Source: a virus. From it: 27,249 nt of DNA. Shown here one piece after another: positions 21,471 through 26,970 of this stretch. The DNA is taken from positions 1 through 27,249 of the IMG/VR virus record IMGVR_UViG_3300031722_000138. The stretch is one strand, 5' to 3'. Position 1 is the first letter of the stretch; each line of letters begins with the position of its first letter. The notes under the pieces are model-generated. The model did not search any database. It was not told where the DNA came from and saw nothing but the letters and a program-made list of their open reading frames with translations. A program made the position numbers and the translations under genes.

Positions 21471-22036
21471 CAGATCGCCTTCGCCTGCTCGTCAATCCAC
21501 GCAACAATGGACGCGCGGGTGTGGAGGTCGTGAGGGACCTGATTCTTCAGGTCCTCCAGAGTGGTGCGCTGGACTCCGCGCAGGGCCTCGTCGACCGTCT
21601 CCTGCATCCGCTGGGTCATGTGGACAACCCGGTGTGCGTTGCGGTCCAGCAGGTCGAGCAGCTCCTGTGCGTCGTCGGTGGTCAGGTAGAGGATGTTCGG
21701 GCCCCGGTGGTCTGTCTGCGGGGGCAGGTCCTTCAGGGCGGAGATCTTGTTGCGGACGGCGTCGAGCACGCTCTGGGCCTTCTCGTCCTCATCGACCGCG
21801 ACCCGCACGCCCAGCTCAGCGACCCGCTCGGGGGTGAGGTTGGATGCCCGGACGTACAGCGCACCGGGGACGACGTTGGGGTGATCTCCGGGCTCGATGA
21901 TCGAGCAGCTGATCTGCACCCACGGCTCGTCGGCGTAGCCGATCAGGAGGGGCGGGGGCCACTCACCTTCGACGTTGAGGTTGGCGACAACGTTGCGCCC
22001 TTCCTCGTCCTCAGCGAGACGGATGAATGCCTTCAT
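21470..22036 (-). CDS. Unknown 188-residue protein, first gene of its operon
   Basis: An acidic protein starting MKAFIRLAEDEEGRNVVANL. The first 70 residues look like a beta-sandwich (PLLIGYADEPWVQISCSI). The C-terminal half is helical, with a likely coiled coil near residues 115-165. It has a clear AAGGAG site and a strong promoter upstream. Probably expressed early; function unknown. Confidence 0.78.
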   Translation of the reverse strand: MKAFIRLAEDEEGRNVVANLNVEGEWPPPLLIGYADEPWVQISCSIIEPGDHPNVVPGALYVRASNLTPERVAELGVRVAVDEDEKAQSVLDAVRNKISALKDLPPQTDHRGPNILYLTTDDAQELLDLLDRNAHRVVHMTQRMQETVDEALRGVQRTTLEDLKNQVPHDLHTRASIVAWIDEQAKAI

Positions 22037-22065
22037 GATTCTCCTTGCTTGGTTGACCTGTATCT

Positions 22066-22095
22066 AGCTTAGTACCTGACCCTACCTTCGGTCAA
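22066..22095 (-). promoter_or_regulatory. Sigma-70-like promoter for the 22036-19359 operon
   Basis: On the minus strand: -35 TTGACC (22095-22090), an 18-nt spacer, -10 TAAGCT (22071-22066). The stop codon of the upstream gene (TGA, 22094-22092) lies within the -35 box. The transcript start region reads AGATACAGGTCAACC, one of the shared leader variants. Confidence 0.8.
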
Positions 22096-22430
22096 GCCCC
22101 CCTGCAAGCAGTGCAGTAGCAGACAGGAAGAGCATCCCCAATGCCCTTCTCCGTCCACGCCCCAATAACCAGCCACCAGAAGACCTCCAGAGGTTCCTCG
22201 GTGTGCTTGTTGGTCCCGTAGTGAGGGGCGAACTCGTTGACGTAGGCCGTCGAGGTGTAGCGCTCGGCTCCCATTTCACGCCTGACGCAGTAGGTGATCT
22301 TCATCTGGGGTCCGGCGATCTTGCTCTCGTCGACCGGGGAGGGTTCCCACAGCCGAACCTCATCGACCACACCGGAGGCGATGGTGAGCTTGGTCCTCCT
22401 ACGAGGGGACCGGGTCATCTTGCGGGCCAT
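22092..22430 (-). CDS. Unknown small basic protein
   Basis: A 112-residue protein starting MARKMTRSPRRRTKLTIASG, basic at the N-terminus. It contains a beta-rich middle (MKITYCVRREMG) and aromatic EVFWWLVIGAW near the end, with CYCTAC at the C-terminus, possibly metal-binding. Its stop codon lies inside the next operon's -35 box. Function unknown. Confidence 0.72.
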   Translation of the reverse strand: MARKMTRSPRRRTKLTIASGVVDEVRLWEPSPVDESKIAGPQMKITYCVRREMGAERYTSTAYVNEFAPHYGTNKHTEEPLEVFWWLVIGAWTEKGIGDALPVCYCTACRGA

Positions 22431-22651
22431 CAGCGACCACCTTCCTTCTGCTGGGCCTTGAGCTGCTTGGCTGCCTCACGCTCACGCCACTCCTCGACCC
22501 ACTCCGGGGTGTGCTTGGGGCACCACGCGGTGCCGTCCTTCTGGAGGAACCAACCCCGGTCGTGAGCCTTGACCGCACCCCAGTGGTGACCCTTGTAGGA
22601 CTCCTCGCACTTCTCGTCGGCGCACCAGACAAGCTCGACCTCGAAGCTCAC
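22430..22651 (-). CDS. Small Cys-rich protein
   Basis: A 73-residue protein starting MSFEVELVWCADEKCEESYK. Cys 10 and 15, His 22/23 and the later WCPKH are plausible zinc ligands. A charged helix follows (EEWREREAAKQLK). The start overlaps the upstream gene by 4 nt. Function unknown. Confidence 0.7.
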   Translation of the reverse strand: MSFEVELVWCADEKCEESYKGHHWGAVKAHDRGWFLQKDGTAWCPKHTPEWVEEWREREAAKQLKAQQKEGGR

Positions 22652-22998
22652 CGCAGGTCCTTCCTACCGTCGCACTCATCACAGTGGCAGCGCTTGACAA
22701 GGAGTTCATCGCTCGATGCTGGACCAACGACTCCCACGAAGCCGATCAATGCTCCGAAGAGACCAACCAGCAAGGGGGCAGGGCTGTTGAGAATGACTCC
22801 GACGACAAAGCTCCCGATGAACAGCAGAACCCCCGGGGCGATGAATCCCACCCGCCACAGACGCCGGTAGTGCAGGAAGATCTGGGTCCGGGAGTGACGG
22901 ATCTTGTCGGCCAGCTTCGCCAGCCACGTCTCGGCGGCTGCGAGCTTCTCCTCCGCCTTCTTGGGGGTGGGGACGTGCTCCCACTTCTGCCCGGTCAT
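22648..22998 (-). CDS. Membrane protein, two predicted segments
   Basis: A 116-residue protein. Residues 1-45 are soluble and helical. Two hydrophobic stretches follow, about residues 50-72 (VGFIAPGVLLFIGSFVVGVI) and 75-93 (PLLVGLFGALIGFVGVVG). The C-terminal tail contains RCHCDEC. A membrane-anchored protein with a metal-binding tail is suggested. It overlaps its neighbours by 4 nt and 1 nt. Role unknown. Confidence 0.72.
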   Translation of the reverse strand: MTGQKWEHVPTPKKAEEKLAAAETWLAKLADKIRHSRTQIFLHYRRLWRVGFIAPGVLLFIGSFVVGVILNSPAPLLVGLFGALIGFVGVVGPASSDELLVKRCHCDECDGRKDLR

Positions 22999-23180
22999 CA
23001 GGCCTGCTCCCCATACTTGACCGCGAGCATCAGTTCGAGGTCGCGCTGGATGGCAGCGATCTCCTTGCGCAGTTCGTGATTCATGAAACGAGGGTTTCCT
23101 TCGGAGCAGGTGGAGTACAGCGAGATGTGCATCCCGTCGGTGGTCTCCACGATCACGGTGACCGTCTTGAGGCTGGCCAT
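22998..23180 (-). CDS. Small unknown protein
   Basis: A 60-residue protein starting MASLKTVTVIVETTDGMHISL, a two-strand start followed by a helix (LRKEIAAIQRDLELMLAV). It lies one base from its neighbours in the operon. A repeat-like GATTCATGAAAC occurs inside it at 23078-23089. Function unknown. Confidence 0.7.
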   Translation of the reverse strand: MASLKTVTVIVETTDGMHISLYSTCSEGNPRFMNHELRKEIAAIQRDLELMLAVKYGEQA

Positions 23181-23584
23181 CAGTGCTTCTCCTCGATCAT
23201 GTAGATCTCCTCGATGTGGGAGATGGCCTCGGTCATCGACGCGGCGTGGCCGGTGTCCTTACCCGCGATGGGCCGGACTCCCTTATGCAGCGTCCACGAG
23301 ACCGGGTAGACGTCAGCGTCGTGGTTGTTCACCGACACCTCGGCGACCGGCGTCCCGTCGGGGGCGATCAGCTGGTAGGTGGTCGTGCGGTAGTTGAACG
23401 AGTCATGCACCGACACCTTCTTGCGGGTCAGCTTCCGGCCCTTCATGGCAGCGATCTCCGCCTCCATCCGAGGGATGATGCGGGTACGCAGCTCCTCGGC
23501 GTGCTGGCGGGCCTGCTCGGTGTCGATGGCCTCCGCCTCTGCCAGCTGGCGCTTCTTCAGCTTCAGCTCTGATTCCCGGCTCAC
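23180..23584 (-). CDS. Unknown protein with N-terminal coiled coil
   Basis: A 134-residue protein. Residues 1-55 are helical and rich in Glu, Ala, Lys and Arg (ESELKLKKRQLAEAEAIDTE), followed by a beta-rich part (YQLIAPDGTPVAEVSVNNHD). GTG at 23584 is chosen because AAGGAG lies 5 nt upstream; the longer frame to 23617 would begin inside the promoter. First gene of the leftward operon from the divergent control region. Confidence 0.72.
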   Translation of the reverse strand: MSRESELKLKKRQLAEAEAIDTEQARQHAEELRTRIIPRMEAEIAAMKGRKLTRKKVSVHDSFNYRTTTYQLIAPDGTPVAEVSVNNHDADVYPVSWTLHKGVRPIAGKDTGHAASMTEAISHIEEIYMIEEKH

Positions 23585-23615
23585 AGTTACTCCTTGTTCG
23601 GTTGACCGTGTCCTC

Positions 23616-23645
23616 ACCTTAGGTCACCTGAATGACCCATGTCAA
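23616..23645 (-). promoter_or_regulatory. Leftward promoter of the divergent pair
   Basis: On the minus strand: -35 TTGACA (23645-23640), an 18-nt spacer, -10 TAAGGT (23621-23616). The leader begins GAGGACACGGTCAACC, resembling the GGACAGGTCAACC leader of other operons. Confidence 0.78.
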
Positions 23646-23652
23646 GGACATC

Positions 23653-23664
23653 CTTTCTGGAAAC
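23653..23664. repeat. GWTTCYRGAAWC-family site between divergent promoters
   Basis: CTTTCTGGAAAC lies between the two divergent -35 boxes (23640-23645 and 23670-23675). It matches the dispersed 12-mer consensus at 11 of 12 positions. The location is where a regulator could control both directions. Confidence 0.55.
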
Positions 23665-23669
23665 AATAC

Positions 23670-23698
23670 TTGACCAAGCTAGGGACAGGTGGTAAGCT
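23670..23698 (+). promoter_or_regulatory. Rightward promoter of the divergent pair, probably leaderless
   Basis: TTGACC (23670-23675), a 17-nt spacer containing AGGGACAGGT, then TAAGCT (23693-23698). ATG 23705 is only six bases after the -10 box, so the transcript probably starts at or beside the start codon. This is the only rightward promoter recognised in the window. Confidence 0.75.
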
Positions 23699-23704
23699 AG
23701 GTAC

Positions 23705-23992
23705 ATGAGCAACCGCGTAGAGATCACAGCAGTCCTCGACCTCCCCACCCCCATCAGGGTCACCGTCAAGATGGCGGGAGGAGACATTGAGAAGGAGGTC
23801 ATCTCCGCCGAATGGGTCGCCACGGCCTACGTCGTGAACGGCGTCGTCTCCGTCCGCACCCGGGTCCTCGGACGTGGCCACTACAGCGTCTGGTGCAGCT
23901 TCTCCGAGGAGAATGCACCCAGCTGGGTCCCGGCGCTCCCGGAAGGACTGCGGGGCGCTGCCACTGCGATCCTGAAGGAGATGATGGCATGA
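23705..23992 (+). CDS. Small unknown protein, first gene of the rightward operon
   Basis: A 95-residue, beta-rich protein starting MSNRVEITAVLDLPTPIRVT, with a helical end. It has no cysteine pair or recognised motif. It lies directly after a leaderless-type promoter, so it is likely made early or constitutively. Being promoter-proximal in the only rightward operon makes a regulatory role possible, but no DNA-binding motif is visible. Confidence 0.75.
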   Translation: MSNRVEITAVLDLPTPIRVTVKMAGGDIEKEVISAEWVATAYVVNGVVSVRTRVLGRGHYSVWCSFSEENAPSWVPALPEGLRGAATAILKEMMA

Positions 23993-24177
23993 GCCCCACC
24001 GAACGCCACTACCGGGTGTGGAACACAGCCCCGGCAGGATCCAAGAACGATTCCTTCTCGGTCCCCTTCGGGCTCGACAAGCAGATGGCCCTCGACTACG
24101 CATCCAAGGTAACCAATGGATGGACATCTGAGGTCCAGTACCGGGACGTCCCCGTCGTGTGGAAGGCCCTGTCGTGA
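23989..24177 (+). CDS. Small unknown protein
   Basis: A 62-residue ORF starting MSPTERHYRVWNTAPAGSKN, coupled by ATGA overlap to the previous gene. It is aromatic-rich and of mixed structure (VPFGLDKQMALDYASKVTNG). Function unknown. Confidence 0.7.
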   Translation: MSPTERHYRVWNTAPAGSKNDSFSVPFGLDKQMALDYASKVTNGWTSEVQYRDVPVVWKALS

Positions 24178-24275
24178 ACGAGATCTACTGGGTCGGGATC
24201 GCCGTCGCGATGATGATCATCGGGTACGTCGGAGGTCTTGTTGTGGGGTTCGACAGATGGGGGAAGAAGCGATGA
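24174..24275 (+). CDS. Tiny membrane protein
   Basis: A 33-residue ORF starting at GTG 24174 in a GTGA overlap. Residues 5-25 are a hydrophobic helix (YWVGIAVAMMIIGYVGGLVV), followed by a basic tail DRWGKKR, fitting a single-pass inner-membrane protein with a cytoplasmic C-terminus. Its stop overlaps the next start (ATGA). Confidence 0.65.
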   Translation: MNEIYWVGIAVAMMIIGYVGGLVVGFDRWGKKR

Positions 24276-24697
24276 GCTACGTGTTCGACGACGGGGGCCG
24301 GGCTGCGGCGGGCTACAAGGGCACCACAGGCGACTGTGGGACTCGGGCCTTGGCCATCGCCACCGGCAAGCCCTATCAGGAGGTCTATGACCTCGTGAAC
24401 GAGTTCTGTGCCAAGGAGCGGGCCCACAAGCGGCGGAAGCCGTCCAACGCCCGCACGGGGCTCCACGCCTTCACCATGCACAAGATCGCAGCCAGCCTCG
24501 GAGGCACGTGGACCGCCACCATGACCATCGGCTCGGGCACCACGGTGCACGTCAAGGCCACCGAGCTGCCCAAGGTCGGGTGCTTCGTCCTGAGGCTCTC
24601 CAAGCACTACGCGGCCTACATCGACGGGGAGCTGCGGGACAACCACGACAGCTCACGGGACGGCACCCGGGCGGTCTATGGCTTCTGGGAGTTCTGA
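24272..24697 (+). CDS. Predicted cysteine-peptidase-like protein (C39/papain-like fold)
   Basis: A 141-residue protein. A start block GDCGTRALAIATGKPYQEVY has a Cys at about residue 22 at the head of a helix. A later LSKHYAAYIDGELRDNHDSS carries a His followed by a strand and Asn/Asp, the arrangement of a Cys-His-Asn/Asp catalytic triad in papain-fold peptidases. The C-terminal GTRAVYGFWEF is typical of a conserved phage and plasmid protein family I recall. It is last in the rightward operon, before a strong terminator. ATG 24272 overlaps the previous stop; the longer open frame is not used. Activity and target unknown. Confidence 0.72.
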   Translation: MSYVFDDGGRAAAGYKGTTGDCGTRALAIATGKPYQEVYDLVNEFCAKERAHKRRKPSNARTGLHAFTMHKIAASLGGTWTATMTIGSGTTVHVKATELPKVGCFVLRLSKHYAAYIDGELRDNHDSSRDGTRAVYGFWEF

Positions 24698-24708
24698 GCC
24701 AGACAGTC

Positions 24709-24746
24709 GAAGGCCCGAACCGGTATGAGTCACGGTTCGGGCCTTC
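24709..24746 (+). terminator. Strong terminator of the rightward operon
   Basis: A perfect 14-bp inverted repeat (GAAGGCCCGAACCG / CGGTTCGGGCCTTC) with a 10-base loop, starting 11 bases after the last rightward stop. It is followed by TCTCTG. The symmetry means it could also stop leftward transcription. Confidence 0.85.
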
Positions 24747-24914
24747 TCTGTGGTCAACTTCCCGGTCGCTCCCCCCCAGTAGTCTCCGAGTACGGAGCCG
24801 TCTCATGGATTGGGCCAGTCGACGGACTCCCGGTTGACCATGTGTCGACCGCTAGGTCTCCACGTTGGGACACGGTAGTGGGTCACCTGAGGGTGCGTCA
24901 AGGGCACAGAGAAA
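24747..24914. other. Gene-free spacer between two terminators
   Basis: I see no credible ORF or tRNA here. It contains an imperfect inverted repeat GGTTGACC-atgt-GTCGACC near 24832 and a C-run at 24771-24778. Nothing supports a promoter with a matching -10 box. A small RNA cannot be excluded. Confidence 0.4.
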
Positions 24915-24952
24915 CCCACGAGATTCCGCCCCCTCACTCGGAACCTCGTGGG
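24915..24952 (-). terminator. Terminator for the right-hand leftward operon
   Basis: The inverted repeat CCCACGAG / CTCGTGGG, with an inner TTCCG / CGGAA pairing, makes a long two-part stem. On the minus strand it is followed by TTTCTCTG, and it lies 18 bases past the last leftward gene's stop codon. Confidence 0.8.
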
Positions 24953-24969
24953 CCATTTCCCCAGCTGTC

Positions 24970-25149
24970 CTACTTCGGTACCAGCGCTCTCTTGTCCCAG
25001 CGGACGTACCCTTCTGAGACTGGAACGGTGTACTCCAGCTCCCGGTCTACCACGTGCATAGTCTTCTCGCTGGCGGGCATCACAAAACGCTCACCGTCTT
25101 TGGGACCACCCCACCACTGGACCGACTTCATCGGCCTCGGAGCTGCCAT
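24970..25149 (-). CDS. Small unknown phage protein
   Basis: A 59-residue protein starting MAAPRPMKSVQWWGGPKDGE. The WWGGPKDGE...V segment followed by YTVPVSEGYVRWD is a short beta domain similar to small proteins I recall from several phages. It is the last leftward gene before the terminator. Function unknown. Confidence 0.72.
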   Translation of the reverse strand: MAAPRPMKSVQWWGGPKDGERFVMPASEKTMHVVDRELEYTVPVSEGYVRWDKRALVPK

Positions 25150-25151
25150 GG

Positions 25152-25487
25152 TCAGGATGCCTTCCGGGCAAGCCACTCCTCGGCGGTGCGGATCGTCATG
25201 CCCAGCATTCCCGCCACCTGCACCTCCAGCCGTGCTCCCGGAGACAGCCACCACTCGTCCAGCAGGGCCACCCCGGAGGAGCGCATCAGACGGACCAGTG
25301 CCATCCGGATGTAGTCGGCGTAGTCGGTGGTGCCGTCTCCTTCGTCGTCTGCCGGATTCTCCACGTGGTATCCCACAGCCCTCAGGGCGGTCGCCGTGGA
25401 GTTGAACAGAGGGAGGTTGTGTTCCGGTACCCCAGACATCCTGCCAGCCACGTAGAGGACTTCTTCAGAGTCAATCGGGAAGGTCAT
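25152..25487 (-). CDS. DUF4406-like protein (nucleoside deoxyribosyltransferase fold)
   Basis: A 111-residue protein matching the DUF4406 / nucleoside 2-deoxyribosyltransferase-like pattern. VLYVAGRMSGVPEHNLPLFN is the first strand and nucleotide-binding loop, then YHVENPAD, a DYIRMALVRLMRSSGVALLD block, and WWLSPGARLEVQVAGMLGM with the conserved acidic residue of this fold. ATG 25487 is used; the longer frame is a shadow. Deoxyribosyltransferases exchange bases on deoxyribose; activity here is unproved and DUF4406 members are mostly uncharacterised. Confidence 0.82.
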   Translation of the reverse strand: MTFPIDSEEVLYVAGRMSGVPEHNLPLFNSTATALRAVGYHVENPADDEGDGTTDYADYIRMALVRLMRSSGVALLDEWWLSPGARLEVQVAGMLGMTIRTAEEWLARKAS

Positions 25488-25659
25488 CTTCAGATCCAAT
25501 CGTGACGAGGGGCTTGCCCTGACGGGCGGATTCTTCCTGCACGTAGATGTAGTACTCGCAGGACTTCGCGTGTGGCATGAAGACGAACGCGTCGGCCTCC
25601 TCATCACGTCCCATGCGGCAACCACAAGGCAGGGTCTCCAACGAGTTGGTCTCAGACAC
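25471..25659 (-). CDS. Small Cys-rich unknown protein
   Basis: A 62-residue protein starting at GTG 25659 (SETNSLETLPCGCRMGRDEE). Cysteines at CGC and in HAKSCEYY may bind metal. It overlaps both neighbours (8 and 17 nt), suggesting coupling. Function unknown. Confidence 0.65.
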   Translation of the reverse strand: MSETNSLETLPCGCRMGRDEEADAFVFMPHAKSCEYYIYVQEESARQGKPLVTIGSEDDLPD

Positions 25660-26191
25660 CGGTCCTCTCCTTCGGGTACTTCTGCTCGTGTGCTGCCATG
25701 ACCTGTGAGCCCAGCACCTCGACCCACTGAGGACCAAGATGCTCGCTGGAAGATCCCCGGGCCGACAGCTGGACCCACGCCGCACCGTCGTGGATGAACG
25801 GTGTCGGGTACATCATCAGCAGCCCGTCGTTGCCCTCCGCACCCATGACCATGCTCGGCAGGCCGGGGACCTTGGCGTTCTCGAAGGTGATCGTGGCCAT
25901 CTCCTTGTTGAGGGGATTCTTGGCGAAGGGAGCCCAGCCGTTCTTGAGAGCCTTCCACTGACCGCTGGTGGGCTTGGCCCCGGTGACTCCCACGATCCGG
26001 TAGGAGCCGAAGGAGCCCCGCATCAAGGTGTGCACCTCACCACCCACCGTGCGCGGGATGCCATGCTTCTGACCCCACTCATGTGCGAGCTTGCCCCATG
26101 CGTTGCGGCCCTCCTCATTGGCGAGGCAGACGGCGACGGTCTCGGGGTCGTCGGTGCGGAGGTACTGCGGGATCGTGTAGTCGTTGCTCAC
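25652..26191 (-). CDS. Unknown 179-residue protein
   Basis: A 179-residue protein starting with GTG (SNDYTIPQYLRTDDPETVAV). It contains a Gly-rich region GEVHTLMRGSFGSYRIVGVT and hydrophobic blocks (GLLMMYPTPFIHDGAAWVQL). AAGGAG precedes GTG 26191, and a 23-codon ORF ends at its start in a GTGA overlap. Function unknown. Confidence 0.72.
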   Translation of the reverse strand: MSNDYTIPQYLRTDDPETVAVCLANEEGRNAWGKLAHEWGQKHGIPRTVGGEVHTLMRGSFGSYRIVGVTGAKPTSGQWKALKNGWAPFAKNPLNKEMATITFENAKVPGLPSMVMGAEGNDGLLMMYPTPFIHDGAAWVQLSARGSSSEHLGPQWVEVLGSQVMAAHEQKYPKERTGV

Positions 26192-26259
26192 GGGGTCTCC
26201 TTGGTGTACTGGGCTTCGTTGATGCGGGCTGCGAGGGCGTTGAGGTCAGGTGTGGTCAT
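26188..26259 (-). CDS. Tiny ORF, 23 residues
   Basis: MTTPDLNALAARINEAQYTK and three more residues. It is too short for a domain. AAGGAG at proper spacing before ATG 26259 and a GTGA overlap with the following gene support translation. It may be a leader peptide or a coupling ORF. Confidence 0.5.
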   Translation of the reverse strand: MTTPDLNALAARINEAQYTKETP

Positions 26260-26288
26260 CAGTTCTCTCCTTGTGGTGTCTCGCTCTC

Positions 26289-26298
26289 TTGATACGCC
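26289..26298 (-). repeat. TGATACGCC box between two small genes
   Basis: GGCGTATCAA on the minus strand immediately follows the stop codon TGA of the 36-residue ORF and lies 29 bases before ATG 26259. It is one of four copies in the same orientation. Confidence 0.45.
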
Positions 26299-26409
26299 TC
26301 AAGAGGGGTGAATCTCAGCCCAGCACTCTTTGCAGAAACGAATGCCCCGCCAGTAGAAGCGGCAGAAGCGGTCGGGGTGGACGTCGCAGCGGATCAGGCT
26401 CTTGGCCAT
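26299..26409 (-). CDS. Tiny Cys/His-rich protein
   Basis: A 36-residue ORF starting MAKSLIRCDVHPDRFCRFYW and ending GIRFCKECWAEIHPS. Cys 8, His 11, Cys 16 and C-K-E-C form a plausible zinc site. ATG 26409 overlaps the upstream stop (TGATG). Function unknown; small zinc proteins are common here. Confidence 0.6.
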   Translation of the reverse strand: MAKSLIRCDVHPDRFCRFYWRGIRFCKECWAEIHPS

Positions 26410-26705
26410 CAGTCCTTCATCCTGAAGCCGTCCATGTAGGCCTGCCACTCGCCCCAGTGGCCGACGCCCTCCTCCTCGTCATGCCACTGGCGAATCCGGG
26501 CGTCAGCGGGGCGGTCCTCGTCGTACTCGGAGCACTTCTGCTCAAGGTCGTTGCCGTAGGCACAGACGTGCACCCGGTGGTCGCCCATGGGCAGGGAGCA
26601 GCCGTGGGAGCCGAAGAAGAAGTTGCACCACTCCTGATCCTTGGGCCGGTTGGCGGCATAGTCGGCGATGGCGTCAGCCAGCGACTGGGTCAGATCGATC
26701 TGCAT
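26409..26705 (-). CDS. Unknown protein with Cys and acidic tail
   Basis: A 98-residue protein starting MQIDLTQSLADAIADYAANR, with a helical start, then CNFFFGSHGCSLPMGDHRVH and CAYGNDLEQKCSEYDEDRPA. The four Cys may form disulfides or bind metal. ATG 26705 overlaps the upstream stop; the longer frame to 26966 is a shadow. Function unknown. Confidence 0.68.
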   Translation of the reverse strand: MQIDLTQSLADAIADYAANRPKDQEWCNFFFGSHGCSLPMGDHRVHVCAYGNDLEQKCSEYDEDRPADARIRQWHDEEEGVGHWGEWQAYMDGFRMKD

Positions 26706-26854
26706 CAGAATCCCTCTCCGGGCCACATGCCCGATCCCGGACACTTCACGTGCCGGATTGCCAGTGCCCTCGTCGAGTGCCGACGAAGCCAGCCCTTCTC
26801 GGTCAGCTCGATCTGCCGTCCGCAGACAGGACACCGACGCTTGACCGTGATCAC
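26705..26854 (-). CDS. Small zinc-finger-like protein
   Basis: A 49-residue ORF starting at GTG 26854 (ITVKRRCPVCGRQIELTEKG), with a CPVC knuckle, then RRHSTRALAIRHVKC, a CxxC-H-H-C pattern. Overlaps on both sides (GTGA, TGATG). Probably binds zinc; function unknown. Confidence 0.65.
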   Translation of the reverse strand: MITVKRRCPVCGRQIELTEKGWLRRHSTRALAIRHVKCPGSGMWPGEGF

Positions 26855-26970
26855 TTCTTCTTCGCCCACTTCCGACGCCGGGCTGCTTCCTGCTGGCGCT
26901 CATGCTCTTCCGCGCGCAGATCCTTGGCAGCGTCCCGGCCTTCGTCATCGGGCTCGGTGATGTCACCCAT
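26851..26970 (-). CDS. Small charged helical protein
   Basis: A 39-residue ORF starting MGDITEPDDEGRDAAKDLRA and ending in a basic segment RRRKWAKKK. It is a charged helix, possibly nucleic-acid binding. ATG 26970 overlaps the next gene's stop. Function unknown. Confidence 0.6.
   Translation of the reverse strand: MGDITEPDDEGRDAAKDLRAEEHERQQEAARRRKWAKKK

Noticed and set aside
24829-24852. TTGACC in the gene-free spacer as a promoter
   Set aside because: No TANNNT sequence lies 16-19 nt downstream and no gene follows in that direction.
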